DNA from: Endozoicomonas_A sp049275935
GTDB taxonomy: Bacteria; Pseudomonadota; Gammaproteobacteria; Pseudomonadales; Endozoicomonadaceae
Reading direction: 5' to 3'
NCBI RefSeq assembly: GCF_049275935.1
Contig: NZ_CP184830.1
Coordinates: forward strand, 992,001 to 1,056,000
Length of the DNA: 64,000 nt
The position numbers were made by a program, and so were the translations under genes. Shown one piece after another: positions 45,401 through 53,400 of this stretch. Below the pieces are notes generated by a model. It was not told the origin of the DNA. It saw only the letters and a list, made by a program, of their open reading frames with translations, and did no database searches. Within the stretch, counting starts at the first letter, position 1. Every line of letters starts with the position of its first letter.

Positions 45401-46936
45401 CCTGATTCCGATTTGGGCGGAGCGCCCGGGGAGGTGACAGAAATTACACCTGATTCCGATTTGGGCGGAGCGCCCGGGGAGGTGACAGAAATTACACCTG
45501 ATTCCGGGAAGTTCTGTGATTTGAACGCTGCATCAAAGCATCTTCAGGACCTTCTGGAAGAGGCTGATTCAGAACAAATTCAAGCTCTGGCCAGAGCCTT
45601 TAACATGAGCCTTGAGCAACTGAAGAAAGCCGTTGAGACAGGCGGTTTATTACCATTTATTACACAAGTCGATCGATTTATTATCGCAATAGTAAAGAGT
45701 CTTTGGGTAGAAAAAAGTTTTGCCGGTTTTTCCCTGGGTGTCTCGCTGTTAGAGTCGCTGAAGACAGAAGCATCTAACTATCCTACTACGGATCGACTGA
45801 TCGGTAGAGTGTTTTATTTCGGCAATCCTGATTATAGACCGATGTCGGAGGCAGTCATTCAAATATTGTCTGACAGTGATGAAGTTCAGGTCACTGAACC
45901 GCTCAGGCTACTTCATTCAAAAATGGTTAAACAGACTGGAACATGCGCTTACGAGTGGTTGCGTTCAATGGTGGATATTGTGAACACTGACTTGGCCAAG
46001 CCTTCGTTTATTCGCTTTGCCCGTGAAGCTCTGCTATCAGGGTGGTTGGATCCCGTGTCCAACAAACCGAACGGTACTATCATGCCGCTTCAACATCATG
46101 AGCTACTGTTGCGTCTGGTCAACGTCGATGAACTGAAGGTTGACGCCAGCCATTGCCTGAAAAAGTGGTATAAGACATTCTTCTCCAGGGGAAAAGATTA
46201 TCGGACGTGCAATGTTAATGCCACCATCCATGAGGAAAAAAAGAATGCCTTTTTCGTCACTCATTGTCATGATGGGCGCTCGTCATCTCTTGAAGGTGAA
46301 ATTGCCAATCCATCTATAGAAGACGCCTGGACAGACCAACCTGAGGGCATTCCGAATATAGAACGAATACTGGAGCAACGGCCCGCATTTCCGCAGTTAA
46401 CCTCGGGCAAGGCGAACCATCGTCCGGTGATTCTCATGGGGCAGCCTGCCTGGAACAAGACAGTGATTGAAGAAAAAGCCGAAGCCCTGTATCAACGAAA
46501 AGTTAATAGCAGCCCTAACTGGAAGCCGATATTGGAAATGCTCAAATCAAAGTCCTACCCGCTGGCATTGGAAGCAGAGATGCTCTTGGAGAAGTTAGAA
46601 AAGCAATGCAAACAAGCAATTCAGCAGGCCTTCTGTCATTACCTTTATGAAGTGACACACTCGAAAGGCGGTTGCTTAAGCTGTTGCTGGGCAGGTGCTT
46701 TTATGAGTAAAGAATGTGGCACTTATGACCCATCCTCACCGGTAGAGCTGTATGCCATGATGTTGCATATTGCTAGCCCTCGCGAGTGTCAGGAACTTAT
46801 TGAGGATGCCTACTTACGACAGACACATAATGCCAGCAATGCTCTGGTACTCAGAAACGACGAGATGACAAAAATTGCCGGAGAGTTTTTGAGTACCGTG
46901 AATTTGGATTCGATTTATGAGTCAATGGATACCTGA
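39458..46936 (+). CDS. Giant six-module AAA-like / transglutaminase-like protein, copy 5
   Basis: 2492 residues. ATG 39458 gives MDGQI and follows GGGAAGGGAG; the in-frame ATG at 39419 has no such site. The leader ends PDRARTVSSTDS. Four degenerate AAA-like modules are followed by P-loop 1 (GETGTGKS) at 930 and the second site, GPAGRGKD, at 1269. The linker has one repeat unit. The transglutaminase-like core has Cys1926 (GSCRHRVPVF), His1952 and Asp1969. The segment that begins with this Asp (DLGGAPGEVTEITPDS) is present three times in a row, an exact 48-bp tandem triplication. The C-terminus ends YESMDT, and its last 15 bp overlap the end of the convergent PEP-synthase-like gene. Activity and substrate are unknown. 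Confidence 0.8.
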   Translation: MDGQIKEINKSILDSSASDTATPFKKPKLELLPNDVTICSEVIAKLNASSPQIKSPDRARTVSSTDSSLCKPPQTFDFRFVTRDDEVRQLLVAQTCDEHRDVTLISHPDDLSQANLVSRLSIADDGRQTLRSGKLFEGSQPITLVLDIRKLTAEELPKFNDLLDPNNPCLYDKVSQEKRSLGQHVSLLVVADPGQLAAAGQHNRAPGADFWRRINRPENTWQFDAQNGNDPSMNIDEIPPLLKEIPGAENAMDDDNILIINCHLHSNWRQLLLGGPGVDKQGRIQHLPGRLGSLRAGQRVILKGADWQNLAFEQTVRQMLAQQCFESNGKVCPLPDDVQFYQMPLGNNELHSLFQSLSRSPEKEVDKEQAPANPIIINESNIVQWLNPIAITTEGYAVPNTRLLEQVQAGGVVTVTSPLTEALWFRLLGSLQTIRETTGLEPRLQVAHAKGQPKALGLIENDKYPLPTPLEKVGNRAAFDTATYQQSAQANHWINDLPQAPLVIQVNEQTSFSQLFDNIHITSEQKAHFGQRPSGLQEALTAGKPVVLRGLESNPTLQQLLEPLVAGQPLLVNGQLQDYPKARVTLLWPESAKSRSSVFRSMVATGKPCPEVDLWDINAVKHEISRAELPEQALNELYEAFKTAPSHLCNPLPEVTEGLLNNLILAARRAQQVDQSLQILPCHWRKAINSIITHGTRQHPSVRDFMKVACQQLLPDENQTASVDLDRLNAIINTALPLDRAFVEQNLWSLARAFDPVVFNEKLQRSYERPFSWQDEKETLDRLCALIVAYAPGKKQDALAYQLKVDPAQAESRQSLAIRPARQIKRLQDALASGWQLTHPPGQTRSDAVYALAYDCFHRARTANSEAEGIERIEHRLSESLKWQGSADRPLSALARDLYHGEISQKDRENRRLSRLHDRLSDSPVLFLQGETGTGKSYFSAKMARASGQASVISLGPSDSEQTLMKRWQWRQDADGDRSMVQQNRALMEWANTPSYEDGHYVTLVLDEANLAKTGLLASLNGLWEPEPCIYVNGHPVKVGPKHRVILTGNPDHYAGRRMDPALKEKLPRAYYPRLGQAFLRDRVVEPALVKHLQEHLLEHQINDIAHSASKSVMALWQHYQELLPEHEFTPRDLTDICSWVGWYLDRALPARGSVTCGQINSLILQSFRDVLGPEITETHQEALSALEIWFAARYQPENTLSDRVHEHTLQEMQQTFSTFSEKIRPDFDTSGLAVRELAQRLGQDLSRCRQANYRKIQHGGRQATLIEGPAGRGKDATLNLVIESVRQETKRRGESMPEVYYMNACDCSWDKLCEKIQAAKIEGGIVVISEMNLIDSQHLEGELNNILAGDAHPGFHLFATINPPECSGRKPLSPALKGRFRHLPIRQYNPVELQTIAKKVLPASLEGTLAAKQLTEKHCLLRAHLQGKKMPLQPTSLDLQNVARAIKRGGDFSEKALHQCLNQHYRLYLMAAKLSLEELPKSSAIAMDKEALDPEMSEWFYQTVSGINRPWLIRGSHRNSLDEKRREIRFNTRLDKEEAKTEIIKRLAQVRWQASGLCLKPDQSDDILTQALYRHWQRCWFAHNFSLTEVDANSVFPLTKEQAQALKTSAYHPYLEEADKQIQAWNAHEIQCWPGFWHQISALPDHLVNEFINEASAISGNDAPEPYDPEVEEEEAPALDQRTNYEDQKTPKATLFKVFDSQHPATMYRWQALDIRVTARGEIKQINLDGKHLLGFETLTPERLSGNDHEVRLTRDQTLATLKISSQNGQYPLPSLTASDSIVALRIEPYLPHKLIRDKYTGLHTLFIPQAEAFQSFQCTYVVEPAKPGKKTGTEETRTERSIHFDVDCTESIKSVMKELLNNFDNTGEHPPKIQALLQTIASPEDTRQRINAITEYCEQFSGKAIPEPGKNFFEFLVTKRQGSCRHRVPVFIAFCRYFGIPCRQIDSNVHCFPEYSLDGGQTWESVDLGGAPGEVTEITPDSDLGGAPGEVTEITPDSDLGGAPGEVTEITPDSGKFCDLNAASKHLQDLLEEADSEQIQALARAFNMSLEQLKKAVETGGLLPFITQVDRFIIAIVKSLWVEKSFAGFSLGVSLLESLKTEASNYPTTDRLIGRVFYFGNPDYRPMSEAVIQILSDSDEVQVTEPLRLLHSKMVKQTGTCAYEWLRSMVDIVNTDLAKPSFIRFAREALLSGWLDPVSNKPNGTIMPLQHHELLLRLVNVDELKVDASHCLKKWYKTFFSRGKDYRTCNVNATIHEEKKNAFFVTHCHDGRSSSLEGEIANPSIEDAWTDQPEGIPNIERILEQRPAFPQLTSGKANHRPVILMGQPAWNKTVIEEKAEALYQRKVNSSPNWKPILEMLKSKSYPLALEAEMLLEKLEKQCKQAIQQAFCHYLYEVTHSKGGCLSCCWAGAFMSKECGTYDPSSPVELYAMMLHIASPRECQELIEDAYLRQTHNASNALVLRNDEMTKIAGEFLSTVNLDSIYESMDT
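45362..45505 (+). repeat. 48-bp perfect tandem triplication across the triad Asp
   Basis: Three identical 48-bp units start at 45362, 45410 and 45458. Each begins GATTTGGGCGGAGCGCCCGG and encodes DLGGAPGEVTEITPDS. The first Asp of unit 1 is the predicted third triad residue, so the enzyme carries three candidate VDLGG/SDLGG segments. Identity of the units points to very recent slippage. Confidence 0.95.
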
Positions 46937-49900
46937 TAACGGTTTGGTCATGATGCGTTTTTTGAGGGAATGGTCACGAATCCCCAGGTAGGAGTAATCG
47001 CTCCGAGCCCGTTTGCTCGCATATTTCAGTCCATGCTTCAGCAGGGTTTGCGCGAATTGTTCATTATGCTCCCCATAGGGCTCAACGGGTTGAACAACAA
47101 AGTCTGGCCTGTAGTCGTGTGTTGGGGTGATAACAAAGTATTTATCTTTTAAATCGGGGTAGACATCCTCATACAATCGTGTACCCCTTTTGGGGTCTAA
47201 CAATACAAGATGCTGTAAGATTTCCCTGCGGATATCCTCACTCATCTCATCGCTCATAAACATTTCCCGAAAACTACCCTTCGATTCTTTCTTGAAGGAT
47301 ATTAAAAAATGACACACTCCCAACCGATGAGCATGATGAATAAACTGTTGGTGGTTGCTTAATAACTTGTAGCAAGGAGGAATACTGTGAAGAGATTGAA
47401 TATAAAAGATTGAGAAAAGGCTGTGTTGAAAGGCGAATCTATCAGCTTCTGTCGTGACATCGCAATTAAGATGTTGTGCAAGTACGTTAAAGTCCCACTG
47501 ATCTCTTCCAAAAATGGCTATCTCCTCAAGGCGTGTATCCAGACCAAACATACCATTTATCACAATGAGCAGTTGTTCAAAGGCATTCTGCATGGTTTTA
47601 CGTGATTTCATTTGGGGGCATTCAATGGTTATTTCACCCGCTGCGGCGTTGCAACTTATCTTCATGGGGTCAGAGTTTTCATCCAGTTCGATCGCTTTTA
47701 GAAACTGTGCCAGAAACCACATACGCTTTAACTTACCGGATTTAAATCCTTCATCAGGGTTATTAAACTCGTCAGATAATTTCAGCCGCAGGGTTCGTCC
47801 TTTCCCCCCATCTGCCTGTTCAAGTAGCTCGATAACGCTCATATGAACTCCAAGTTTCAGGTTAACAATCAAGGCATCATCCGTACTGACGACAGTCCCT
47901 GATTTCCCTGCTTCTTCGATGAATACTTTGTCGGACGGCCTCAGTAGTGGCGCTTTTTCTACCGAGCCACCCGAGGTCGTGCAATCGACATAGGTGATTT
48001 TCTTTTCCTTAGATATCCTGCCCTGGCCCGAAGCCAGAGTGACCGGTGCCAGTGCGTTTACAAAGCGCTGATGCAGGGCAAAAATCAGCTCATGGACACT
48101 TCGGACCTGCTCAGCTTGCCCGGGGTTGAGCGCTTGAAGATCGGATTGTAGCTTATGGCAATCGGCCAGCCATTGACGAAAGTTAGCCGGGGATGGTCGC
48201 CCTTTTTCAGCAGCTTGCATGAGCAGAATGATACGCTCCAGCCTTGATTTGATGGTCTTTTGCAACGTCTCGAACCGGCTGGTCAGTTGCGGCAATTCAT
48301 CCCGCAATAACTGAACCTCGGGTGAACCTTTCTCACCCGCCAGCTGTAAGAAGGCCTGGTAACCCTGCAACAGGGCTTCGGCCCCATAAACCAGCCGATT
48401 TACGCTGTCTTCAGTCTCTGCCAGTATTCTGGATCGTTGTGGTGACATGCTCAGTTTTACCGGGTTGGCCAGACCATCCAGTCCGGCACCGGGGGCAAAT
48501 AATGCCAGCAGGCGGGCATTTTGATCCGTGAGCCATTTGAAACCGCTGGCAACCTCAAGGAATGTGCCTTCAGGAAAGGATAAATCATCCCGTGAGGGGA
48601 TGGCTTTGGCTAACGATACATCAGTAACAGCTGAGGACAGCTTTCTGCAACTGGCCAGTTTTCCGCTAAGGTCACCGGCAACAATAAAGGCACCAGGCTC
48701 ATCATTAAAGCAAGCGCAGACCAGTGTCGCCTGTTGGCCAGCCTGAACAGACAGCGCTTCAAACTGATCACCGGCCAGCATCAAAGTTTTTTGTTCCTGT
48801 TTCATAAGGATCGCCACATGATCATTGAATCCTCCTTTGGCAATAACAAAACCGCCAACCCGTTTCAGGAACCTAGGCTCAAGCATCCAGTCTTCAACGT
48901 GGTCAGCCAGGACAATGGCTCCATCCGGCATAGAGTCTGCCTCTGGTCGTCTGGCCAGCCAAAGTGATCCGGTGCAAAAGCCTTCGCTGACACCCGCACC
49001 AATAGCAATGGTCTCTTTGGGTATGGTCATGGCAAAGTCCATATCGCCAGAGAGTTGGGTAACAGGACGCACCTGCAACAGGAACAGGTCACCCTCAGGA
49101 TTGATGGCGAACTCCGCATCCACGGGGCAGAGCAGTAAGCTTTCCAGTGTTGTCACCATCTTCCTGATATCTGAAACCATTTTATCATTAACTATATGAC
49201 TAACGTCGTCTTTATGGGTGTCTGCATTTTCAATTCTTGTTTCTGAATAGCCGTTAGTGCTTTTGCGCAGGACAAAATGACTTGAGATCGTACCGGGAAA
49301 ATACTGATAGCTGTCAGGGCCTTCCTCGTCAGAAATATCGATACGGTGAGGCGTATTACCGGACTGCCCTGCAACCACACCTCTGGGTTGACCGCGGGTG
49401 AACTCAACCCCGATGGTACCATCCCGAAAAGATTTAAAGCTCATGATGACCCCGCCGTATTGACAGTCAATACACTCCTGGATGATCAGTGCCATGGGTT
49501 GTGGTACACCTGCGGGACAGACTTCAGGGTGGTAGCCTGAAGCCATGACCTTGAGGCAGGTTCGCAGAACATCGTCTTCTTCCTGAACTAAAGAGAGGTA
49601 TTTGCCCGCCTGGGCATCGCCGTAATTATCTTCGTTGATGCCAGAACTGCGGACTATAACCGGTGTTGATAGGGAGGGTTTGTCCAACTGATGACGTAGA
49701 TCCCTGATTTGTTGGGCCGCTTCAGACTCTTTAATTTGCTGGTAAAAGTCATCACTGGCAATAAATTCCGCCAGCCCCTTCAGCACCCCGGTTCTTTTGA
49801 CGTCTGAAGCTGGCAAAGTATCAAGGTATTCCCTGATGTGCGCCAGACTCGCCTGCGCACCCGGCTCATAGGCAATATCGGGAAGATAACGAACTAAAGA

Positions 49901-50230
49901 ACGGGGATTTAGAGGATGTTGTTCAAGCGCATTCACGACCTGGGTTGTCACACATTTAAACGGTGGAACATCCAGACCGGCGTCCTTCATCCCCTGCAAA
50001 AACATTCCCTTGCCCCCAAGTTGTTCCCGGAGTGTGCCAACCTGATCTGGAACAGACAAACGACAGAGACGCTTGGCTAAAGGCATTTCGATGGCTGGAA
50101 CGCCACCAGGATCAAAATGTCTTTTGGATTCACTTTCAGACCGATTGGTTGGACTGCCAGACCAGGTATCCTGGTTTGAATTCGTCGTCGGGATTTGGAG
50201 CTTTGAGTCACCAAAATTGGCATTTAACAT
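46922..50230 (-). CDS. PEP synthase-like ATP-grasp / phosphohistidine protein with novel C-terminus
   Basis: 1102 residues from ATG 50230, chosen because AGGGGG lies about 9 nt upstream; an in-frame ATG 30 nt earlier (50260) has no good site. Residues 1-60 are polar, Ser/Asn-rich. Residues 65-395 match the PEP/pyruvate-binding ATP-grasp domain: GGKG (72-75), RSSGINEDNYGDAQAGKY (194-211), VDAEF and LQVRPVTQ near 370-392. The swivelling phosphohistidine domain follows, with GGFNDH at 466-471; His471 stands where the phosphoryl-carrying His lies in GGxTSH. The TIM barrel that binds PEP/pyruvate is missing. Instead there are about 600 residues of unrecognised, mostly helical sequence. The layout recalls phosphotransferases such as rifampin phosphotransferase, which also lack the barrel, so transfer of phosphate to an unknown substrate is plausible. 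It has the island's shared promoter type. Its end overlaps giant copy 5 by 15 bp. Confidence 0.7.
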   Translation of the reverse strand: MLNANFGDSKLQIPTTNSNQDTWSGSPTNRSESESKRHFDPGGVPAIEMPLAKRLCRLSVPDQVGTLREQLGGKGMFLQGMKDAGLDVPPFKCVTTQVVNALEQHPLNPRSLVRYLPDIAYEPGAQASLAHIREYLDTLPASDVKRTGVLKGLAEFIASDDFYQQIKESEAAQQIRDLRHQLDKPSLSTPVIVRSSGINEDNYGDAQAGKYLSLVQEEDDVLRTCLKVMASGYHPEVCPAGVPQPMALIIQECIDCQYGGVIMSFKSFRDGTIGVEFTRGQPRGVVAGQSGNTPHRIDISDEEGPDSYQYFPGTISSHFVLRKSTNGYSETRIENADTHKDDVSHIVNDKMVSDIRKMVTTLESLLLCPVDAEFAINPEGDLFLLQVRPVTQLSGDMDFAMTIPKETIAIGAGVSEGFCTGSLWLARRPEADSMPDGAIVLADHVEDWMLEPRFLKRVGGFVIAKGGFNDHVAILMKQEQKTLMLAGDQFEALSVQAGQQATLVCACFNDEPGAFIVAGDLSGKLASCRKLSSAVTDVSLAKAIPSRDDLSFPEGTFLEVASGFKWLTDQNARLLALFAPGAGLDGLANPVKLSMSPQRSRILAETEDSVNRLVYGAEALLQGYQAFLQLAGEKGSPEVQLLRDELPQLTSRFETLQKTIKSRLERIILLMQAAEKGRPSPANFRQWLADCHKLQSDLQALNPGQAEQVRSVHELIFALHQRFVNALAPVTLASGQGRISKEKKITYVDCTTSGGSVEKAPLLRPSDKVFIEEAGKSGTVVSTDDALIVNLKLGVHMSVIELLEQADGGKGRTLRLKLSDEFNNPDEGFKSGKLKRMWFLAQFLKAIELDENSDPMKISCNAAAGEITIECPQMKSRKTMQNAFEQLLIVINGMFGLDTRLEEIAIFGRDQWDFNVLAQHLNCDVTTEADRFAFQHSLFSIFYIQSLHSIPPCYKLLSNHQQFIHHAHRLGVCHFLISFKKESKGSFREMFMSDEMSEDIRREILQHLVLLDPKRGTRLYEDVYPDLKDKYFVITPTHDYRPDFVVQPVEPYGEHNEQFAQTLLKHGLKYASKRARSDYSYLGIRDHSLKKRIMTKPLSGIH

Positions 50231-50304
50231 TTTGACACCCCCTATCCTACTAATGCTCATCCATGATTTAATCGCTAACGCATAAATAAAGTACCTCTAG
50301 TTTT

Positions 50305-50331
50305 TTAGACAATAATACCTGTATAAAGTTC
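50305..50331 (-). promoter_or_regulatory. ECF/sigma-E-like promoter of the PEP synthase-like gene
   Basis: On the minus strand GAACTT (50331-50326), 16 nt, TCTAA (50309-50305), 74 nt before ATG 50230. Boxes and spacing agree with the giant and F-box genes, though the protein does not carry the MDG/RTVS leader. Confidence 0.55.
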
Positions 50332-50452
50332 ACCGTCGACCTGAAGCAAGCAATAGAAAGAAGAAAAATAAAGTTTGCTTTGGGAAGCCTTGTCTGAGTC
50401 GCTGAAGTTTATGAAATTCAGTAGCTGATTCAGGTTTTCCGGATGGTCGTTA

Positions 50453-53400
50453 TCAGGTATCCAATGCCTCATAAATCGTATTCAAATTCACGGTACTCAA
50501 AAACTCTTCGGCAATTTTTGTCAACTCACGGGATTTGAGCACCAGAGCGTTACTGCTGTCTTGTGCCTGCTTTAAATAAGCATCCTTAATAGAATTCTGA
50601 AAGGATAAAGAGCTATTAATATAACGCATCATGTCAAACAGCTCTTTTGCTGAGGATGGCTCATGAGCGCCATAGAAATCTTGACTCAGGGACTCCTGCA
50701 TTTGAGCCTCGGCCCAACAATACAATAAGCTACCGCCCTTCGAGTGCGTTACTCCATATAGGTAATGACAGAAGGCCTGCTGAATCGCTTGCTGGTATTT
50801 GTTTCTTAAATTATCTAAACGCCTTTGATCTTTCAATGACACCTTGAAGGACTTCAGTTTGGTTTTTTCCAGTAACCGCTTAAGATCCGGGCTGTTCTCA
50901 ACTTTTCGTTGAAACAGAGCCTCGGCTTTTTCCTTAATCACCGTGCTGTCCCAGGAAGGTTGCCCCAGGATAATCACGGGTCGGTGGTTTGCCTTGCCCG
51001 AGCTTGATTTCCTGAACGCAGGATGGTGCACCAGCATTCGCTCTATATCCGGAATGCCCTCAGGTTCGTCCGACCAGAAGCTTTGTAAAGATAGGCAGGC
51101 TATTTCACCTTTAAGGAATGGCGAAAACCCATCATGTTCGTGAGTGACCAACGTAGTCCTGGTTAATTTCTTTTGTAAGTACTCACGGACTGACAGCCAT
51201 GAATAGCTATTTTTCTCCCTGGACAAATAGGCCTTGTACCAGTTTTTCAGACAATGGGCAGCTTTAACCTTCAGTTCATCGACAGCTTCCAGGCTCACCA
51301 ATAGCTGATGAAATTTATAGGCATTGATAGTGACCCCATAGGAGCCAGAGGCCGCCAGTGGATCCAACCAACCCAGTTTCAAGGCTTCACTGGCAAAGTG
51401 AATAACCGAAGGTTTAGTTAAGTCACTGTCTATCAGTATTTTAATTATTGAACTCAGCCACTGGCGAGGGCTTGCTCCACCCTGAATAATCATTTTTGAA
51501 TAAAGTAACTTAAGTTGTTCAGTGATTTTATCTTCATCACTCTTGGACAATATTTTTCTTACCGCCTCCGACATTGGGCTGTAGGTATTCCTATTTTTGT
51601 CGTAATTAGTACCAGTCAATACAATCTCGTCCCAGCCTAATTCTTTTGTCTCAAGGGACATCAGCAATGAGACCCCCACGGAAAAACTGGTTAAATTGTT
51701 TTCCTCCCAAAGGTTCCTGACTATTTTGGAAATACTTAGATTGACTTTCGGGAATGCACTGTTTGTCTCAAGGGCTTTGTTCAGTTCCTCCAAACTCATG
51801 CCACAGGCTTTAGCCAGAGTTTGTTGTTGTGCTAAATCAGCCCCTTTCAGGAAATCCTTCAGGAGAGCTTTAATTCTCTTTGATTTATTGCTGGAATCAT
51901 TGATCTTTGTGGTGGTCTGGAACTCAGTTGTCGTTTCTACTGTCTCTCCGGGCTCCCCACCTAAATCCACTGACTTCCAGGTTTGTCCACCATCCCCGGA
52001 ATACTCAGCAAAGCAGTGGACAAAGCTTGCGACTTGTCGGCATGGAATCCCGAAATAACGGCATAATGCAACAAAAGCAGGAGCACGGTGACGACAGTTA
52101 CCCTGTTGTCGTGTTACGAGAAATTCAAAGAAATTTTCCGTGCGCTTTGGCTTTGCCTTACCGGAAAACTGTCGGCAATACTTCCTGATCGCCTCGATTC
52201 GTTGCTCAGTGTCTTTGGCGTCTTTTATGGTCTGCAAAGGCTCCCGTTCTTTGGCTCGACGCTGTTGGTCAATGGTCGTAAACACCCTGTCCAGTACTGT
52301 TTTCATGCCTTCTGAACAGTGGGTGTCCAAATCTGTTGCAGGTCTGGTTTGTCTGGCGCGCGTGGCTTTGCCCGGCTCTCTCGGTTCCACAACATAAACC
52401 ACTCTGATACTCTGGCCGACTTTGGCCTCAGGAACAGACAGTGTGTGAAGCCCGGTATATTGGTCCCTGACCAGAGTAAATGGCAAATCGGGTTCCATAC
52501 GCAGGGCCACGATATAATCGTTGGGCGTCAGGCTGGGCAATGCATATTGACCATTGTCCGATGACAACTCCCGGGTTCCCAGCGTTTGATTGCTGGCTAA
52601 TATCAGTGTCTGGTCAGGCCCGGGTAAGCGTTCAGGCATGAGGGTTTCGACCCCCCTGATGTGTATATCCTTAAGATCGATCAGTTTGATATTACCCTCA
52701 GAAGTTACGTAAACATCCAGTGCCGAACACCGATACATATGGGAAATATTCTTATCCGTATCAAAAGCTATATGATCCTCAGGATCTGGTGTCGTCAGAA
52801 CCTCATAGTTCGTTCTCCGGTCCAATGCCGGAGCTTGTTTCTCGAAGACTTCAGGATCGTATTTTTCAGGCGCGTTATCATTGCCAATGCAATAGTCTGG
52901 CAGATCAATTATCTGATGCCAAAACTCAGGCCATAATTGAACGGCATTGGATGTCCATGTGTTTATCCGCTGATCAGCCTCCCGAAGACAAGGTTGGGAA
53001 TCCGGCATTTTCAGCGTTTGTTCCTCTTCTTCCGTCATCGGAAACAGACTGTTGGCGTCCACGCCCGTCTGGACAAACTCATGCTTAAACCAGCATTGCT
53101 GCCAGTATCGGTACAGTGCCCGGGTGAGAATATCGTCCGACTCATCCGGCTTCAGGGAAAGACCGGATGCCTGCCATCTGGCCTGAGCCACTTCCTTGAT
53201 GATTTCCGTTTTGGCTTCCTCTTTATCGAGATGAGCGTTAATACGAATTTCATGGTGTTTTTCATCAATAGCGCTACGATCACTGCGCCCTATCAACCAC
53301 GGACGATCAATGCCTGATACCGTTTGGTAGAACCATTCGCTCAGCTCAGGATCAAGCGATCCTTTACCCATGGCAGGAGCCGATGATTTTGGCAGTTCCT

